A stretch of DNA of 27,536 bases from an uncultured Burkholderiaceae bacterium (lineage in GTDB: Bacteria; Pseudomonadota; Gammaproteobacteria; Burkholderiales; Burkholderiaceae_C), in assembly GCA_938022295.1 (NCBI GenBank), contig CALIDR010000022.1, positions 1-27,536 on the forward strand, read 5' to 3'. How positions within the stretch are numbered: position 1 is the stretch's first letter; each line of letters opens with the position of its first letter. Position numbers and translations under genes: made by a program. Of the stretch, positions 1 to 12,931 are shown one piece after another. The notes beneath the pieces are model-generated. The model searched no databases. It saw only the letters and a program-made list of their open reading frames with translations, and had not been told where the DNA came from.

Positions 1-5411
<5,411 letters not shown>

Positions 5412-5412
<1 letters not shown>

Positions 5413-5434
5413 CGGGCAGGGCCTCGGGCAGGGC
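5412..5434. repeat. 11-bp tandem direct repeat at the uvrA start
   Basis: TCGGGCAGGGC occurs at 5412-5422 and again at 5424-5434, a period of 12 bp, directly upstream of the uvrA ATG on the minus strand. Read on the minus strand it places a GAGG about 11 nt before the ATG, which may be the ribosome binding site. It may equally be a chance local duplication. Confidence 0.4.
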
Positions 5435-5530
5435 GGAACCGGCCATTCTAGGGACCGGTCGTGACGCCCCGTCGCGGTCAGGGCCGGCCTGTGAAGGCGG
5501 TCCGCCGCGCGTCTTCGGCGGCCGACGGCG

Positions 5531-6325
5531 TCAGTCGAGCCGCCGCGCGACGGCGCCGCCGACCCGGCGCACGAGCCACTTCGGCAGCGCCCGCCCGGCG
5601 ACGACGGTCGCGCGGTTCAGCGCCCCGGGCACGCAGATCACGTCGCCTCGCAGGCACGCCGCATAGCCCTCGGCCGCCACCGCGTCGGCGTCGCCGACGA
5701 CGATGCCGGGCAGCCGCCGCAGCGCCGGCCGCGCGCGGCCGGCGGCGTCGACCATCGGCGTCGCGGTGATGCCGGGGCACAGCGCCGTCACGGTGACGCC
5801 GGCGCCCTGCAGTTCCTCGGCCAGCGACTCGGTCAGCGACAGCAGGTAGGCCTTCGTCGCCGCGTAGGTGGCGAGCGTGGGCACCGGCTGGAACGCCGCG
5901 ATCGAGGCGATGTTCAGGATCCGGCCGCGGCCGCGGCGCAGCATCGGCGGCAGGAAGTGCGCGAGCAGCGCCGTCGGCGCGGCGACGTTGAGGTCGATCA
6001 GCTCGCGGTGGCGGCTGGCCGCCATGCCGGTGAACGGGCCGACGTCGAGCACGCCGGCGCAGTTGACGAGCACGTCGACCGGCCGCCGCGCCGCGCGCAT
6101 CGCCGCGGCGAGTTCGCCCGCCGCCTCGGGCCGGGCGAGATCGGCCGGCTGCGCCCACGCGCGCACGCCGTGCGCGGCGGCGAGATCGGCGGCGAGGTCG
6201 CGCAGCGGCGCCTCGCGCCGGGCGACGAGCACGACGTCGTGGCCGCCGGCGGCGAAGCAGCGCGCGAGCGCCGCGCCGATGCCCGACGACGCGCCGGTGA
6301 CGAGGGCGACGGGGCGGCGCGCCAT
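5531..6325 (-). CDS. Short-chain dehydrogenase/reductase (DltE-like)
   Basis: This is a 264-residue classical SDR, an NAD(P)-dependent oxidoreductase of unknown substrate. The cofactor motif TGASSGIG is at residues 10-17, NCAG at 88-91 and the structural Asn at 113. The catalytic triad is Ser141 and Tyr154-x3-Lys158 (YAATK). ARR follows the second beta strand, which suggests NADP(H) preference. The C-terminal part (LPKWLVRRVGGAVARRL) is basic and amphipathic, as in the DltE/YqjQ-like group that may sit on membranes. It begins 7 nt after the ankyrin gene ends, so it is probably the last gene of the P450-ankyrin-SDR operon. A link to P450 chemistry is inference from position only. Confidence 0.9.
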   Translation of the reverse strand: MARRPVALVTGASSGIGAALARCFAAGGHDVVLVARREAPLRDLAADLAAAHGVRAWAQPADLARPEAAGELAAAMRAARRPVDVLVNCAGVLDVGPFTGMAASRHRELIDLNVAAPTALLAHFLPPMLRRGRGRILNIASIAAFQPVPTLATYAATKAYLLSLTESLAEELQGAGVTVTALCPGITATPMVDAAGRARPALRRLPGIVVGDADAVAAEGYAACLRGDVICVPGALNRATVVAGRALPKWLVRRVGGAVARRLD

Positions 6326-6332
6326 CGGCTGT

Positions 6333-7022
6333 TCAGCGCGCGCCCGCGGCTTCGAGCTGGCGCACCATCGCGGCGTGGCCGCGGTCGCGCGCGAGCTGCA
6401 GCGGCGTGCGGCCTTCGCGGTCGGCCAGTCGCGTGTTCGCGCCGGCGTCGAGCAGCGCCTGCACCGTCGCCTGGTGGCGCGGGCCGCCGTCGCCGAGCAC
6501 GATCGCCTCGATGAGCGCCGTCCAGTGCAGGTTGTTGACGTGGTCCAGCGGCGCGCCGGCGGCGATCAGCCGGCGCACGACGCCGTCGTGGCCGAGGTGC
6601 GCGGCGGCGATCAGCGCGGTGCCGTCGTAGCGGCTGGTGACGAGCTTCGCGCTCGCGCCGAGCGCGAGCAGCAGCGCGAGCGTCGGCTCGTCGTCGGCGA
6701 CGGCGGCGATCGTCACCGCGTCGTAGCGGTCGGCGTCGAGCGCGCCGAGGTCGGCGCCGCCGCGCGCGAGCGCGCGGATCGCGTCGTGCCGCCGCGCGTG
6801 CGTGGCCACGTGAAGCGGCGTGCGGCCACGCCGGTCGCGCACGTTCGGCGCCGCGCCGGCGCGCAGCAGGCGCTCGATCTCGGCCGCGTCGCCGCGCATC
6901 GCCGCGGCGTGCAGGCCGGTGTAGGCGGCCACGTCGTCGGCGCCCGGGGGCACCTGCGCGGTGGCCGCCGCGCCGAGCCACGCGATCGCCGCGCCGACGA
7001 GTGCCCGCCGCCGCCGCCTCAT
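6333..7022 (-). CDS. Exported ankyrin-repeat protein
   Basis: This 229-residue protein opens with a polyarginine stretch and a hydrophobic segment ending in ATA before Gln23, a good signal peptide for the periplasm. After that it is almost entirely ankyrin repeats, about five or six between residues 35 and 229. Consensus pieces include GRTPLHVATHARR and GRTPLQLARDRGH. Ankyrin repeats bind proteins, and no catalytic domain is present. I chose the ATG at 7022, rather than longer upstream starts in the same frame, for two reasons. It overlaps the P450 stop codon as ATGA, which implies translational coupling, and it is followed by the signal peptide. Partner and function are unknown. Periplasmic ankyrin proteins such as AnkB of Pseudomonas are known, but there the partner is a catalase. 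Confidence 0.88.
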   Translation of the reverse strand: MRRRRRALVGAAIAWLGAAATAQVPPGADDVAAYTGLHAAAMRGDAAEIERLLRAGAAPNVRDRRGRTPLHVATHARRHDAIRALARGGADLGALDADRYDAVTIAAVADDEPTLALLLALGASAKLVTSRYDGTALIAAAHLGHDGVVRRLIAAGAPLDHVNNLHWTALIEAIVLGDGGPRHQATVQALLDAGANTRLADREGRTPLQLARDRGHAAMVRQLEAAGAR

Positions 7023-8263
7023 CTCGGGTCGACGCGCAGCGCGCGCAGGTGCAGCGCTTCGAGCCCGCGCAGGTTGATCAGCCGCCGCCAGCGCGGCGCT
7101 TCGTCGACCGCCTCGAGGTGCGGATACCGCGCCAGCAGGCGTTCGAACGCGATGCGCGCCTCGAGCCGCGCCAGCGGCGCGCCGATGCAGTGGTGGATGC
7201 CGGCGCCGAAGCCGAGCTGGTGGTTCGGCGTGCGGCCGACGTCGAAACGCTCGGGGTCGGCGAACGCGGCGGGGTCGCGGTTGGCGGCGCCGAGCATGAA
7301 GAAGATCGTCTCGCCGGGCTCGACCGTCGCGTCGCCGATGCGGTACGGCTCCAGCGGGTGGCGGCCCAGGAAGTTGACCGACCCCTCGAAGCGCAGCATC
7401 TCGTTGACGGCCGTCTCGCCGAGCGACGGGTCGGCGCGCAGCCGCGCGAGCTCGCCCGGGTGGTGCAGCAGCGTCAGCATCCCGTTGCCGATCAGGTTCG
7501 TCGTCGTCTCGTGGCCGGCGACGAAGACGAGGATCAGGTTGCCGAGCAGCTCGTCGTCGCTCATCGCGCCGTCGTCGTGCGCCGCGACGAGCACGCCGAG
7601 GAGGTCGTCGCGCCGGCCGGCGGCGCGGTGGCGCGCGACGTGGGCGCGCAGGTAGTCGGCCATCTCGACCGCGGCGCGGCCGGCGGCTTCGAGCTCGGCG
7701 CGGCGGCGCACCGGCTCGACGACGATCGCCAGCGCGTCGGATCACGCCTTCGTGGTCGCGAAGTCGTCGCCGGGCAGGCCGAGGATGTCGCAGATCACGC
7801 GCACCGGCAGCGGCTGCGCGAAGGCGGCCATGAGGTCGAACGGCGTGCCGTCGGCCGGCAGGGCGTCGATCAGTTCGTCGGCCACCGCGGCGATGCACCC
7901 GGCCATCGCGTCGATCACCGGCGGGCGGAACGCGTGGTTGGCCAGCCGGCGCAGCCGGCTGTGCTTCGGCGGGTCGTTGAACAGCATCCACTGCTCGACC
8001 ATGCGCTCCATCGGCGATTCGGCGATGAACGGGCGCAGCTGCCGGTACACCGGCGTGCGCCACGGCTCGCGGCTGAGCCTGCTGCTGCGCAGGCCGGCGT
8101 TGACGTCGGCGTGGCGGCCGACGAGCCAGATGCCGAGCACGTCGCGCGCGATGGCGTCGCGTTCGCGCAATTCGCGCAGCACGGCGTGCGGGTCTTCGCG
8201 CCAGACCGGGTCGCGCATGTCGAACCGGGTCTCGCCGCCGCCCGCCGCCGTCCGTCCGTCCAT
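7019..8263 (-). pseudogene. Cytochrome P450 interrupted by an in-frame TGA
   Basis: This is a bacterial soluble cytochrome P450 reading frame of 414 codons, the usual length. It starts at ATG 8263 with a GGAGG ribosome binding site just upstream. All hallmarks are present: the I-helix oxygen-activation motif AGHETT, the K-helix ExxR (EMLR), and the haem loop FGAGIHHCIG with Cys at codon 359. A TGA at 7744-7742 (codon 174) splits it without changing frame. The sequence reads FATTKA-stop-SDALAIVVEPVRRR. P450s of this type commonly have Trp before SDA, so a single TGG to TGA change explains it. The downstream part could restart at GTG 7711, but I see no ribosome binding site there, and it would lack the substrate-recognition half. 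It is a pseudogene if the base is right. A sequencing error or read-through remain possible. It is the first gene of the P450-ankyrin-SDR operon. Confidence 0.85.
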
Positions 8264-8380
8264 GACGCCTCCGTCGTGCCGGCGATCGTGCACCGGCGCG
8301 GCGGCGGCGCCATCGGCACGAACCCGCGGCGGGTCCGGCGCGGCGACACTGCCGGCATCGCATCCGCCGCGGGTCCGCCC
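8264..8380. promoter_or_regulatory. Divergent intergenic region between P450 and sugar kinase
   Basis: These 117 bp separate two diverging genes, so they must hold promoters for both the P450 operon (minus) and the kinase-SDR pair (plus). The only clear signal is the GGAGG ribosome binding site of the P450. A short GCGGGTCCG repeat occurs twice on the kinase side. I found no convincing -10/-35 pair or operator in this very GC-rich stretch. Confidence 0.4.
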
Positions 8381-9307
8381 ATGTTCGTCGTCTGTGGAGA
8401 AGCACTGATGGACGTGTTCGCCGCCGGCGACACGCCGACCGGCGTCGCACTCGACGCGCGCATCGGGGGCTCGCCGCTGAACGTCGCGATCGGCCTGGCA
8501 CGGCTCGCGCAGCCGGTGGCGTTCCTCGGCGCGGTCGGCACCGGCTTCCTCGGCGAGCGGCTGCTGCGCGCGCTCGTCGACGAGGGGATCGACACCGGCT
8601 GCGTGCAGCGCGTGGACGCGCCGACGACGCTCGCCCTCGTCGGGCTGGACGCCCGCGGCGTGCCGTCGTACGCGTTCTACGGTGCGGGCGGTGCCGACCG
8701 CCAGCTCGCGCCCGCTGCGCTGGGCGCGCTGCCCGCAGCCACGCGGGCGCTGCACGTGGGCTCGTACGCGACCGTCGTCGAGCCGGTGGCCTCCACGCTG
8801 CGCCTGCTCGTCGAACGCGAGCACCGGCGCCGGCTCGTCGCCTACGACCCCAACGTGCGCACCCACGTCGAGCCCGACCTCGCGCGCTGGCGCGACACGC
8901 TGGCCTGGATGCTGCCGCGCACGCACGTGGTGAAGATCAGCGACGAGGATCTCGGGCTGCTGCACCCCGGCGCCGACGCGGCCGCCGTCGCCGCGGGCTG
9001 GCTCGCGCAGGGCGTGGCGCTGGTCGTCGTCACGCGCGGCAGCGCCGGCGCGCAGGCGTGGACGGCGCGCCACGCGGTGCAGGTGGCGGCGCCGGTGGTC
9101 GACGCCGTCGACACCGTCGCCGCCGGCGACACGTTCCAGGCCGCGCTGCTCGCCGCGCTGGCCGGGGCCGGCGCGCTCGACCCCGCGGCGCTCGCTGCGC
9201 TCGACGCACGGCAGCTCGAGGCGGTGCTCGCCTTCGCCGCCCGCGCGGCAGCGATCACGTGCAGCCGCCGCGGCGCGGACCCGCCGCGGCGCGCCGAGCT
9301 CGGCTAA
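8381..9307 (+). CDS. PfkB-family carbohydrate kinase, fructokinase-like
   Basis: This is a 308-residue ribokinase/PfkB sugar kinase that phosphorylates a sugar with ATP; fructose is the likeliest substrate. The N-terminus CGEALMDVF and the GGSPLNVAIGLARL motif (PfkB signature 1 region, residues 29-42) are typical of bacterial fructokinases. The C-terminal anion-hole and catalytic motif reads DTVAAGDTF, with catalytic Asp250. The first Gly of the usual GAGD is Ala here, a change I believe is seen in related fructokinases and not a sign of inactivity. No strong ribosome binding site precedes the ATG. An SDR gene follows after 33 nt in the same direction, so the two are probably co-transcribed. 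Substrate assignment is by family resemblance only. Confidence 0.88.
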   Translation: MFVVCGEALMDVFAAGDTPTGVALDARIGGSPLNVAIGLARLAQPVAFLGAVGTGFLGERLLRALVDEGIDTGCVQRVDAPTTLALVGLDARGVPSYAFYGAGGADRQLAPAALGALPAATRALHVGSYATVVEPVASTLRLLVEREHRRRLVAYDPNVRTHVEPDLARWRDTLAWMLPRTHVVKISDEDLGLLHPGADAAAVAAGWLAQGVALVVVTRGSAGAQAWTARHAVQVAAPVVDAVDTVAAGDTFQAALLAALAGAGALDPAALAALDARQLEAVLAFAARAAAITCSRRGADPPRRAELG

Positions 9308-9340
9308 GCTGGACCTTCGGCGACGACGCGGAGGACGGCG

Positions 9341-10105
9341 ATGAGACTGCAGGACAAGGTCGCGATCGTGACCGGCGGCGGGTCGGGGTTCGGCGCCGGC
9401 ATCGCGCGCAAGTTCGTCGCCGAGGGCGCGCAGGTGCTCGTCGCCGACCTCGACCTCGAGGCCGCGCTCGACGTCGCCGCCTCGCTCGGTGCCGCGGCGC
9501 GCGCGCTGCGCGTCGACGTCGCCGTCGCCGAGGACGTGCGCACGATGGTCGACGCCGCGGTGGGCCACTTCGGGCGCGTGGACATCGTCGTCAACAACGC
9601 TGGCGTCGGTCACCGGCCCCAGCCGCTGGAGACGCTGCCCGAGGAGGAGTTCGACCGCATCGCGGCGGTCAACATGAAGGCGATCTACCTCGCCGCGCGC
9701 GAGGTCGTGCCGTACTTCAAGGCGCAGTCGGCGGGCGCGCACGGCATCCGCGGCGTGATCCTGAACATGGCGAGCACGGCCGGCGTCAGCCCGCGCCCGC
9801 GCCTGGCCTGGTACAACGCCAGCAAGGGTTGGGTGATCACCGCCACGCGCGCGATGGCGGTCGAACTGGCGCCGTTCGGCATCCGCGTCGTCGCCCTCAA
9901 CCCGGTGGCCGGCGAGACGCCGCTGCTGGCCACCTTCATGGGCGAGGACACGCCGGAGATGCGGGCGAAGTTCCTGTCGACGATCCCGCTCGGCCGCTTC
10001 TCGACCCCCGAGGACCTCGGCAACGCCGCCTGTTTCCTCTGCAGCGACGAGGCGTCGATGATCACCGGCGTCGCGCTCGAAGTCGACGGCGGGCGCTGCA
10101 TCTAG
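9341..10105 (+). CDS. Short-chain dehydrogenase/reductase (FabG/glucose-dehydrogenase-like)
   Basis: This 254-residue classical SDR oxidoreductase has the cofactor loop TGGGSGFG at 11-18 and NNAG at 85-88. The active-site residues are Asn111, Ser145, Tyr158 and Lys162 (YNASK). The C-terminus SxMITGVALEVDGG is the usual SDR ending. Asp after the second beta strand (VADLD) favours NAD(H). A GGAG ribosome binding site precedes the ATG. It follows the sugar kinase by 33 nt, so a sugar or polyol substrate is possible, but the family is too broad to name one. Its TAG stop forms a CTAG palindrome shared with the end of the small gene on the opposite strand. Confidence 0.9.
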   Translation: MRLQDKVAIVTGGGSGFGAGIARKFVAEGAQVLVADLDLEAALDVAASLGAAARALRVDVAVAEDVRTMVDAAVGHFGRVDIVVNNAGVGHRPQPLETLPEEEFDRIAAVNMKAIYLAAREVVPYFKAQSAGAHGIRGVILNMASTAGVSPRPRLAWYNASKGWVITATRAMAVELAPFGIRVVALNPVAGETPLLATFMGEDTPEMRAKFLSTIPLGRFSTPEDLGNAACFLCSDEASMITGVALEVDGGRCI

Positions 10106-10382
10106 GGTCGGCGCCGCGCCGCCTCCTCGGCCCGGCGTTCGTGGCGGTCTGCGGCGACGACGAGGTCGGCCGCGTGCCTCGGCTCACTCGCGCGCGCTGC
10201 GCCGGCTCGCGCACGGCGGCCGCTTCGGCGACGGCGCGGTCGAACGCGGTCGGCGCCGCCGCGCGCCGCGCGGGCCCGGGGTCGAGCACGCCGCGCAGCC
10301 AGCCGGCGGCCGCGGCGACGCGGCCGCCCCGCGCGGCCGGTGGAATCGAGGCGGGGAAGGGCGCCGTCTGCAGCGTGTCCAT
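10102..10382 (-). pseudogene. Small protein gene with apparent frameshift; paralogue of the gene at 10393-10629
   Basis: From ATG 10382, with GAGG 9 nt upstream, the frame encodes MDTLQTAPF and continues to AFDRAVAEAAAVREPAQR. It then enters a CG dinucleotide run at 10189-10197. Staying in frame gives an Arg/Ser/Pro-rich tail ending at 10062 inside the SDR gene on the other strand (106 residues). Switching frame at the run gives SEPRHAADLVVAADRHERR and a stop at 10104-10102, right at the end of the SDR gene. The switched version resembles the C-terminal pattern of the neighbouring small protein (DPDLAARLRAAA), so I favour a frameshift or sequencing slip. The restored product would be about 92 residues. 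Function is unknown. Confidence 0.5.
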
Positions 10383-10392
10383 CGCCGGCGCC

Positions 10393-10629
10393 TCAGCGCT
10401 TCGGCGCCGGCGGGCCGTCCACACCCGCGGCGGCGCGCAGCCGGGCGGCGAGGTCGGGGTCGGTGTGCGCGTACAGCGCGGCGGTGCGGCGCAGCTCGGC
10501 CGCGGCCCGCATGCGGCCGGCGGTCTCGAGCACGTCCCACACCGAACGCAGCAGCGCCCCGGCGCGGGCACGCCAGCCGCGCGCCGCGGCCGGCAGCGAG
10601 GGGATCCAAGTGGTGGGCAACGTCGTCAT
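10393..10629 (-). CDS. Small hypothetical protein (78 aa)
   Basis: This is an uncharacterised basic, helical protein with no signal peptide and no clear membrane span. A good ribosome binding site (GGAG, 8 nt before ATG 10629) supports translation. A Trp-rich N-terminus is followed by a helix and the pattern ELRRTAALYAHTDPDLAARL. That pattern recurs, in broken form, in the gene that begins 10 nt downstream. Short proteins with this shape are common in Burkholderiales, but I do not know a function. It diverges from a LysR regulator gene, the usual arrangement for a LysR target. Confidence 0.65.
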   Translation of the reverse strand: MTTLPTTWIPSLPAAARGWRARAGALLRSVWDVLETAGRMRAAAELRRTAALYAHTDPDLAARLRAAAGVDGPPAPKR

Positions 10630-10689
10630 CGGTTCACTCCTCGACGGCCGCCGCTGGCCACAGCACCCGCCGCCGCCGTCGTCACGAAG

Positions 10690-10786
10690 CCCGGATATTA
10701 GGGTTTACACGCACAAAACGAACTGAAAGATGCTCATGTAAGCTATTCAGAAAATTCATGTCTTCACCGCTGTCCGGGAGCCGGGG
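10690..10786. promoter_or_regulatory. AT-rich divergent control region of lysR and small genes
   Basis: This is the most AT-rich stretch of the window and lies between divergent genes. TTTACA at 10704-10709 resembles a plus-strand -35, without a clear -10. TAATAT at 10700-10695 on the minus strand resembles a -10 for the small genes, with a poor -35. TCATGT occurs at 10734-10739 and 10756-10761, 22 bp (two helical turns) apart, and ATTCA at 10745 and 10754. These are candidate binding sites for the adjacent LysR protein. All assignments are by eye. Confidence 0.45.
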
Positions 10787-11719
10787 CTGAACTTCCGCAC
10801 CCTCGACCTCAACCTGCTGCGCGTCTTCGACGCCGTGATGGCCGAAGGCAGCCTGACGCGCGCGGCGCAGGCGCTGGCGATGACGCAGCCGGCCGTGAGC
10901 CACGCGCTGAAGCGGCTGCACGACGCCGTCGGCGAGCCGCTGTTCACGCGCACCGCGACGGGCATGCGCCCGACGCCGCGCGCCGAGGCGCTGTGGCCCC
11001 ACGTGCGCGGCGCGCTCGCGGCGCTGCGCCGTGCGCTGGCGCCGCCTGGCTACCGCCCGGACGCCGATCCGGTCAACTTCCGCCTCGCGATGGTCGACGC
11101 CACCGCCGCGCTGCTGATGCCGCCGCTGGTTGCCGCGATCGAGCGCGCGCGGTCGCTCGCCAACCTGCGCGTGCTGCCGCTGGCCACGCGCGACCCGCGC
11201 GCGCTGCTCGAGCGCGCCGAGGTCGACCTCGCGATCGGCTACTTCCCGCAGGCGCTGGCGGCGATCGTCGCCGAGGGCCCGGACAGCGCGCTGCGCCACG
11301 CGCGGCTGTACGACACCGAGTACGTGGGCGTGATGCGCCGCGGCCACCCGCTGGCCGGCCGCGCGCTGACGCTCGACGACTTCTGCGCCGCCCACCACCT
11401 GCTGGTCAGCTTCTCGGGGCGCGCGCAGGGTTTCGTCGACGAGGCGCTGGCCGCACTCGGCCGCCAGCGGCGCGTCGTGCTGACCGTCAACCAGTTCTTC
11501 ACCGCCGGCCGCGTCGTGCTCGGGTCGGACCTGCTGACGGTGCTGCCGGCGGGCTTCGTCGAGGCCACCGGGCTGCAGGACCGGCTCGTCACCGCGGCGC
11601 TGCCGCTGCGCCTGCCGCGCGTGCAGGTCGAGATGCTGTGGCACCTGCGGCGCGACGACGACCCCGCGCACGCCTGGCTGCGCCGCGAGGTGGCGCAGGC
11701 CGCCGCGCGGCCGGCGTGA
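10787..11719 (+). CDS. LysR-family transcriptional regulator, probable CTG start
   Basis: This is a LysR-type regulator of 310 residues. An N-terminal winged helix-turn-helix (about residues 5-62, including SLTRAAQALAMTQPAVSHAL) is followed by a ligand-binding domain (about 92-300). The first normal start codon in frame is GTG 10835, which would delete the first helix. The family N-terminus NFRTLDLNLLRVFD is encoded just upstream and is preceded by CTG at 10787, with GGGAG 6 nt before it. I therefore take CTG as the start. The frame is closed by TAA at 10739-10741, and no ATG, GTG or TTG lies between. Its stop abuts the stop of the aminotransferase gene on the other strand. The effector is unknown, and the divergent small genes are the likeliest target. 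Confidence 0.85.
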   Translation: MNFRTLDLNLLRVFDAVMAEGSLTRAAQALAMTQPAVSHALKRLHDAVGEPLFTRTATGMRPTPRAEALWPHVRGALAALRRALAPPGYRPDADPVNFRLAMVDATAALLMPPLVAAIERARSLANLRVLPLATRDPRALLERAEVDLAIGYFPQALAAIVAEGPDSALRHARLYDTEYVGVMRRGHPLAGRALTLDDFCAAHHLLVSFSGRAQGFVDEALAALGRQRRVVLTVNQFFTAGRVVLGSDLLTVLPAGFVEATGLQDRLVTAALPLRLPRVQVEMLWHLRRDDDPAHAWLRREVAQAAARPA

Positions 11720-12913
11720 TCAGGCCATCACGGCGGCCATCGCCTGCGCGGTGCGCTCGACGTTGCCTTCGTTCAGGCCGGCCACGCAGATGCGCCCGGA
11801 GCGCACGAGGTAGACCGCGAACTCGTCGCGCAGGCGGTCGACCTGCGCCGCGCTCAGCCCGGTGTAGCTGAACATGCCGCGCTGGCTCAGGAAGTAGCCG
11901 AAGTCGCGCCCCGGGACCTTGGCCGAGATCACGCCGTGCAGCGCGCGGCGCATCGCGGCGATGCGCTCGCGCATCGCGCCGAGCTCGCCTTCCCACCGCG
12001 CGCGCAGCTCGGGGTTCGTCAGCACCTCGGCGACGATCTGGCCGCCGTGGATCGGCGGGCTCGAGTAGTTGCGCCGCACGGTGAACTTGAGCTGGCCGAG
12101 CACGCACTCGGCCTGCGCGGCGTCGGGGCACACGACGCTGAGCGCGCCGACGCGCTCGCCGTACACGCTCATGCTCTTCGAGAACGAGTTGGCGACGAAG
12201 AAGCTCAGGCCCGCGGCTGCCAGCGCGCGCACGGCGTAGGCGTCGGCGTCGATGCCGTCGCCGAAGCCCTGGTACGCGAGGTCCAGGTACGGGATCAGCT
12301 GCCGCTCGCGCAGCAGCGGGATCAGCGCGTCCCACTGCGCGCGCGAGAGGTCGACGCCGGTCGGGTTGTGGCAGCAGGCGTGCAGCAGCACGACGCTCTT
12401 CGGCGGCAGCGAGGCCAGCGTCTCGCGCATCGCATCGAAGCGCACGCCGCCGGTGGCCGGGTCGTAGTACGGATACGCCTGCACCGCGATGCCGGCACCC
12501 TCGAACATCGAGCGGTGGTTGTCCCACGTCGGGTCGCTGACCCAAACGCCGCTGTCGGGGAACCAGCGCTTCAGGAAGTCGGCGCCGACCTTCAGCCCGC
12601 CGCTGGAGCCCACCGACTGGATCGTCGCCACGCGCCCCTCGCGCAACACCGGGTGGTCGGCGCCGAACAGCAGCGCCTGCACGGCGGCGCGGAAGTTGGC
12701 CGCGCCTTCGATCGGCAGGTACGGCTTCGGCCCGCCGCGGGCGACGACCACCGCCTCGGCCCGGCGCACCGACTCGAGCACCGGGATGCGGCCCGCCTCG
12801 TCGAAGTAGATGCCGATGCTGAGGTTGACCTTGTGCGGCCGCGGGTCGGCGTGGAAGACCTCGACGAGGGCGAGGATCGGGTCGCCGGCGAACGGCTCGA
12901 CGTGCTCGAACAT
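11720..12913 (-). CDS. Aromatic amino acid / aspartate aminotransferase
   Basis: This 397-residue PLP-dependent class I aminotransferase of the AspAT/TyrB (Ialpha) type transfers amino groups between aromatic amino acids or aspartate and 2-oxoglutarate. The PLP lysine is Lys246 in SFSKSMSVYGERVG. NPTG (183-186) and Asp211 bind the cofactor. NLSIGIYFDEAG near residue 30, YLPIEG at 65-70 and SVGSSGGLKVG are typical of TyrB-like enzymes, which are abundant in Betaproteobacteria. The length matches the family. The gene starts 18 nt after the glutathione peroxidase gene ends and has a G-rich ribosome binding site. TyrB-like versus AspC-like preference cannot be settled from sequence alone. Confidence 0.93.
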   Translation of the reverse strand: MFEHVEPFAGDPILALVEVFHADPRPHKVNLSIGIYFDEAGRIPVLESVRRAEAVVVARGGPKPYLPIEGAANFRAAVQALLFGADHPVLREGRVATIQSVGSSGGLKVGADFLKRWFPDSGVWVSDPTWDNHRSMFEGAGIAVQAYPYYDPATGGVRFDAMRETLASLPPKSVVLLHACCHNPTGVDLSRAQWDALIPLLRERQLIPYLDLAYQGFGDGIDADAYAVRALAAAGLSFFVANSFSKSMSVYGERVGALSVVCPDAAQAECVLGQLKFTVRRNYSSPPIHGGQIVAEVLTNPELRARWEGELGAMRERIAAMRRALHGVISAKVPGRDFGYFLSQRGMFSYTGLSAAQVDRLRDEFAVYLVRSGRICVAGLNEGNVERTAQAMAAVMA

Positions 12914-12931
12914 GGTGCCCCCGTGCGGCGG

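Noticed and set aside
5413..5530. LexA/SOS operator upstream of uvrA
   Set aside because: No CTGT-N8-ACAG-like site was found between the uvrA start and the SDR gene.
7742..7744. TGA read as Trp by a changed genetic code, or as selenocysteine, in the P450
   Set aside because: TGA ends most other genes in this window, so it is a normal stop. No selenocysteine is expected at a Trp position in P450s.
9113..9133. Broken active site in the sugar kinase (AAGD instead of GAGD)
   Set aside because: The catalytic Asp and the rest of the loop are intact, and the Ala variant seems to be tolerated in this fructokinase group.
10691..10704. A possible second, decayed copy of the radA-downstream repeat (CCGGATATTAGGGT versus CCGGATCTAGGGT)
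   Set aside because: It needs a gap and has no partner arm nearby; a match this short can be chance.
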